From Nibrella viscosa (GTDB lineage: Bacteria > Bacteroidota > Bacteroidia > Cytophagales > Spirosomataceae): a DNA stretch of 64,000 nucleotides. The notes beneath the pieces are model-generated. The model made no database searches. It was not told the origin of the DNA and saw only the letters and a program-made list of their open reading frames with translations. Location: the NCBI RefSeq assembly GCF_039541875.1, contig NZ_BAABHB010000002.1, forward strand, positions 806,001-870,000, written 5' to 3'. The position numbers and the translations under genes were made by a program. Shown in pieces: positions 62,588 to 64,000 of this stretch. Positions within the stretch are counted from its first letter, which is position 1; the number at the start of each line of letters is the position of its first letter.

Positions 62588-62905
62588 TTATTGTTGAGAG
62601 AACAGGTGAGTACGCATATGCAGATTGATCTGCTTCATAATCCGGGTATGCTTTTTCAGGAATCCCAGATTCGCCGAGGGGGAGGCTGTGTCTGTACCGG
62701 GCTTTCTATCCAAATCACGTGCAAACCTGCTAACGGTTTTTAGTAATTCCCCCTGAAGATGGCGGTAACTATGGAGGGTCTCTGCCGGCAGGTTGGTCGG
62801 TTCGCGCAGCAATACGCTGATCAGATGATAGTGGTAATGCATGTTTTCTATCTCCTGCTGCCATGTAACGAGGCTGACAGGTGAATCGGTTGGATTAAGA
62901 GGCAT
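62588..62905 (-). CDS. small helical protein of unknown function
   Basis: 105 aa from the ATG at 62905 (MPLNPTDSPVS); an in-frame TTG at 62914 would add three residues. The sequence is helical and His-rich at the start (WQQEIENMHYHYHLISVLLRE) and basic towards the end (KKHTRIMKQINLHMRTHL). I recognise no family. It has no signal or membrane segment. It probably forms a two-gene operon with the lone receiver (12 bp apart), so a phosphotransfer or adaptor role is possible, but no HPt-type His motif is clear. Confidence 0.65.
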   Translation of the reverse strand: MPLNPTDSPVSLVTWQQEIENMHYHYHLISVLLREPTNLPAETLHSYRHLQGELLKTVSRFARDLDRKPGTDTASPSANLGFLKKHTRIMKQINLHMRTHLFSQQ

Positions 62906-63147
62906 GTCGTTCAAGGTAGTATTAGTTATGGACGTAGATAATAACTTAATTCGTGGCCAACTGGCTGAAGCAAAACTATTAGGACGTTTTTTATAAAGAA
63001 TGTCAATTTTTTAAATTTTTAGTTATTTTTACTCGCTAACTGTTCACCCCGGTTAACTTTTGCATTAGTTTAGACTACTTAGTAACATCGACCTGAGTCG
63101 GGAGTCGTTCAGGTTCGTTTGTTCAACAGCCTGTAAGTACCTCTACT

Positions 63148-64000
63148 ATGCGTTTTTCCGATACCGAACAGGAGCGCCTGAATGCGCTCGCCGGCTATCA
63201 TATACTGGATAGCCTTTCCGAAGAAGCGTATGATACCATTACCCAATTAGCGTCGCAGCTCTGCGAGACGCCGGTTTCGCTGATTACATTTTTAGACGAC
63301 CAGCGGCAATGGTTCAAATCTGTCTACGGTTTTAGTGTCCGGCAAACACACCGTGAACATTCGTTTTGTACACACGCCATTCTGCATCCTGACCAGATTA
63401 TGGAAGTACCGGATGCCCGGATCGACAAACGGTTTGCCCATAACCCCCTTACCCTGGGTGATCCACCCGTAATCTTCTATGCCGGGGTTCCGTTGGTCGA
63501 CCAATCGGGTCATGCCCTGGGTACGCTTTGTGTTATTGACCACCGGCCCCGCCAACTGTCTGCCCGGCAGATTACGGCGCTGAAAGGGCTTGCCCGGCAG
63601 GTTGAATCGCTGCTGACCCTGCGCCGTACGAAACTCTTGCTGGAAAAAGCCAATCAGCAGTTGCAGGAAAAAAACGGAATGCTGCAGGCGATCGTCAGCC
63701 ACGGGTACGGCGATCTGGTTACGAATCACGCTCAGTGGCAACTGGCAGAGGATGAACTGATACAGAGGAGCCGCCAGTTGAGGGTATTTTTCGACAGTTC
63801 GCTCGATCTCCACTGCATTACCGATACCAGAGGGGTCATCATGCAGCTGAACCGGTCGTGGGAGACCATGCTGGGGTATTCGACCGCCGAGGTACAGAAG
63901 CAATCCATCCTTACCTTTTTGCACCCCGATGATGTGGCGGCAACCCAGGCAGCTATTCAGGGGGCCCTTGACCGGAAACGGGCCGATAAACTGATCAACA
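63148..64000 (+). CDS. GAF/PAS sensor protein, probably a histidine kinase (3' truncated)
   Basis: 284 codons are visible from the ATG at 63148; the gene runs off the right edge. A GAF domain spans about 5-165 (ERLNALAGYHILDSLSEEAYDTITQLASQLCETPVSLITFLDDQRQWFKSVYGF, then HSFCTHAIL, FYAGVPLVDQSGHALGTLCVIDH), followed by a coiled linker (LLLEKANQQLQEKNGMLQ) and a PAS fold (RVFFDSSLDLHCITDTRGVIMQLNRSWETMLGYS). This layout is typical of cytoplasmic hybrid sensor kinases. It faces away from the receiver operon. The 233-bp gap before it is AT-rich, with a near-consensus TTAACTTTTG. Confidence 0.85.
   Translation, partial: MRFSDTEQERLNALAGYHILDSLSEEAYDTITQLASQLCETPVSLITFLDDQRQWFKSVYGFSVRQTHREHSFCTHAILHPDQIMEVPDARIDKRFAHNPLTLGDPPVIFYAGVPLVDQSGHALGTLCVIDHRPRQLSARQITALKGLARQVESLLTLRRTKLLLEKANQQLQEKNGMLQAIVSHGYGDLVTNHAQWQLAEDELIQRSRQLRVFFDSSLDLHCITDTRGVIMQLNRSWETMLGYSTAEVQKQSILTFLHPDDVAATQAAIQGALDRKRADKLIN

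Noticed and set aside
1..64000. tRNA, rRNA, insertion sequences or prophage
   Set aside because: No cloverleaf, rRNA stretch, transposase, integrase or phage structural motif was seen on either strand.

Overview
This window looks like chromosomal DNA from a Bacteroidota species, most likely order Cytophagales and close to Spirosoma or its relatives. The evidence is the SusC/SusD pair, a type IX secretion sorting tail, TonB-plug/MG2 proteins, DUF5916, DUF6786, DUF4331 and GSCFA families, the gene order rpsF-rpsR-rplI without ssb, and promoters of the Bacteroidota form TTG-N19-21-TAnnTTTG. I see no tRNA, rRNA, insertion sequence, phage or CRISPR array. The genus is inference.

Layout. 1-5270 (minus): a truncated M20 amidohydrolase, a DUF1624 membrane acyltransferase-like protein and a three-gene operon of exported proteins. 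5271-7917: a 7TM-DISM histidine kinase and a NarL-type response regulator, convergent and overlapping by 22 bp; a perfect 20-bp palindrome lies between the kinase gene and the exported operon. 8033-15163: lactonase, GNAT acetyltransferase, DUF6786 lipoprotein, glutaminase-family protein, a kinase-like protein and an atypical SDR. 15237-21117: MG2/TonB-plug protein, DUF5916 protein and SMP-30 lactonase. 21369-28221: housekeeping genes (mrdA-rodA, DUF423, PLP homeostasis protein, rpsF-rpsR-rplI) separated by unusual hairpin repeats. 28301-36211 (minus): SusC-SusD-VPS10/BNR operon behind a leader of about 440 nt. 36947-44292 (plus): PD40/amidohydrolase, GSCFA, Mrp, NifU-domain and D-Ala-D-Ala ligase-like proteins. 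44308-49352: GH15, flavin disulfide oxidoreductase, SDR and VKOR-like protein. 49427-59040 (minus): CREST ceramidase, then a TonB receptor / TPR lipoprotein / two tandem DUF4331 proteins / DUF547 block. 59228-60593: stomatin-NfeD pair, followed by a frameshifted membrane-protein gene. 61084-64000: a signalling cluster (AraC-type regulator, lone receiver, small helical protein, GAF/PAS sensor cut by the window end).

Most promising less-described systems: (1) the two-component pair plus exported three-gene operon with the shared palindrome; (2) the DUF4331 locus, where two adjacent paralogues share a 592-bp identical block inside otherwise diverged genes, a gene-conversion signature; (3) the long structured susC leader; (4) the perfect hairpins built from roughly 7-8 nt repeats, one carrying the rpsF -33 element and one overlapping the mrdA stop codon; (5) a kinase-like protein of unknown role at 13486-14508.
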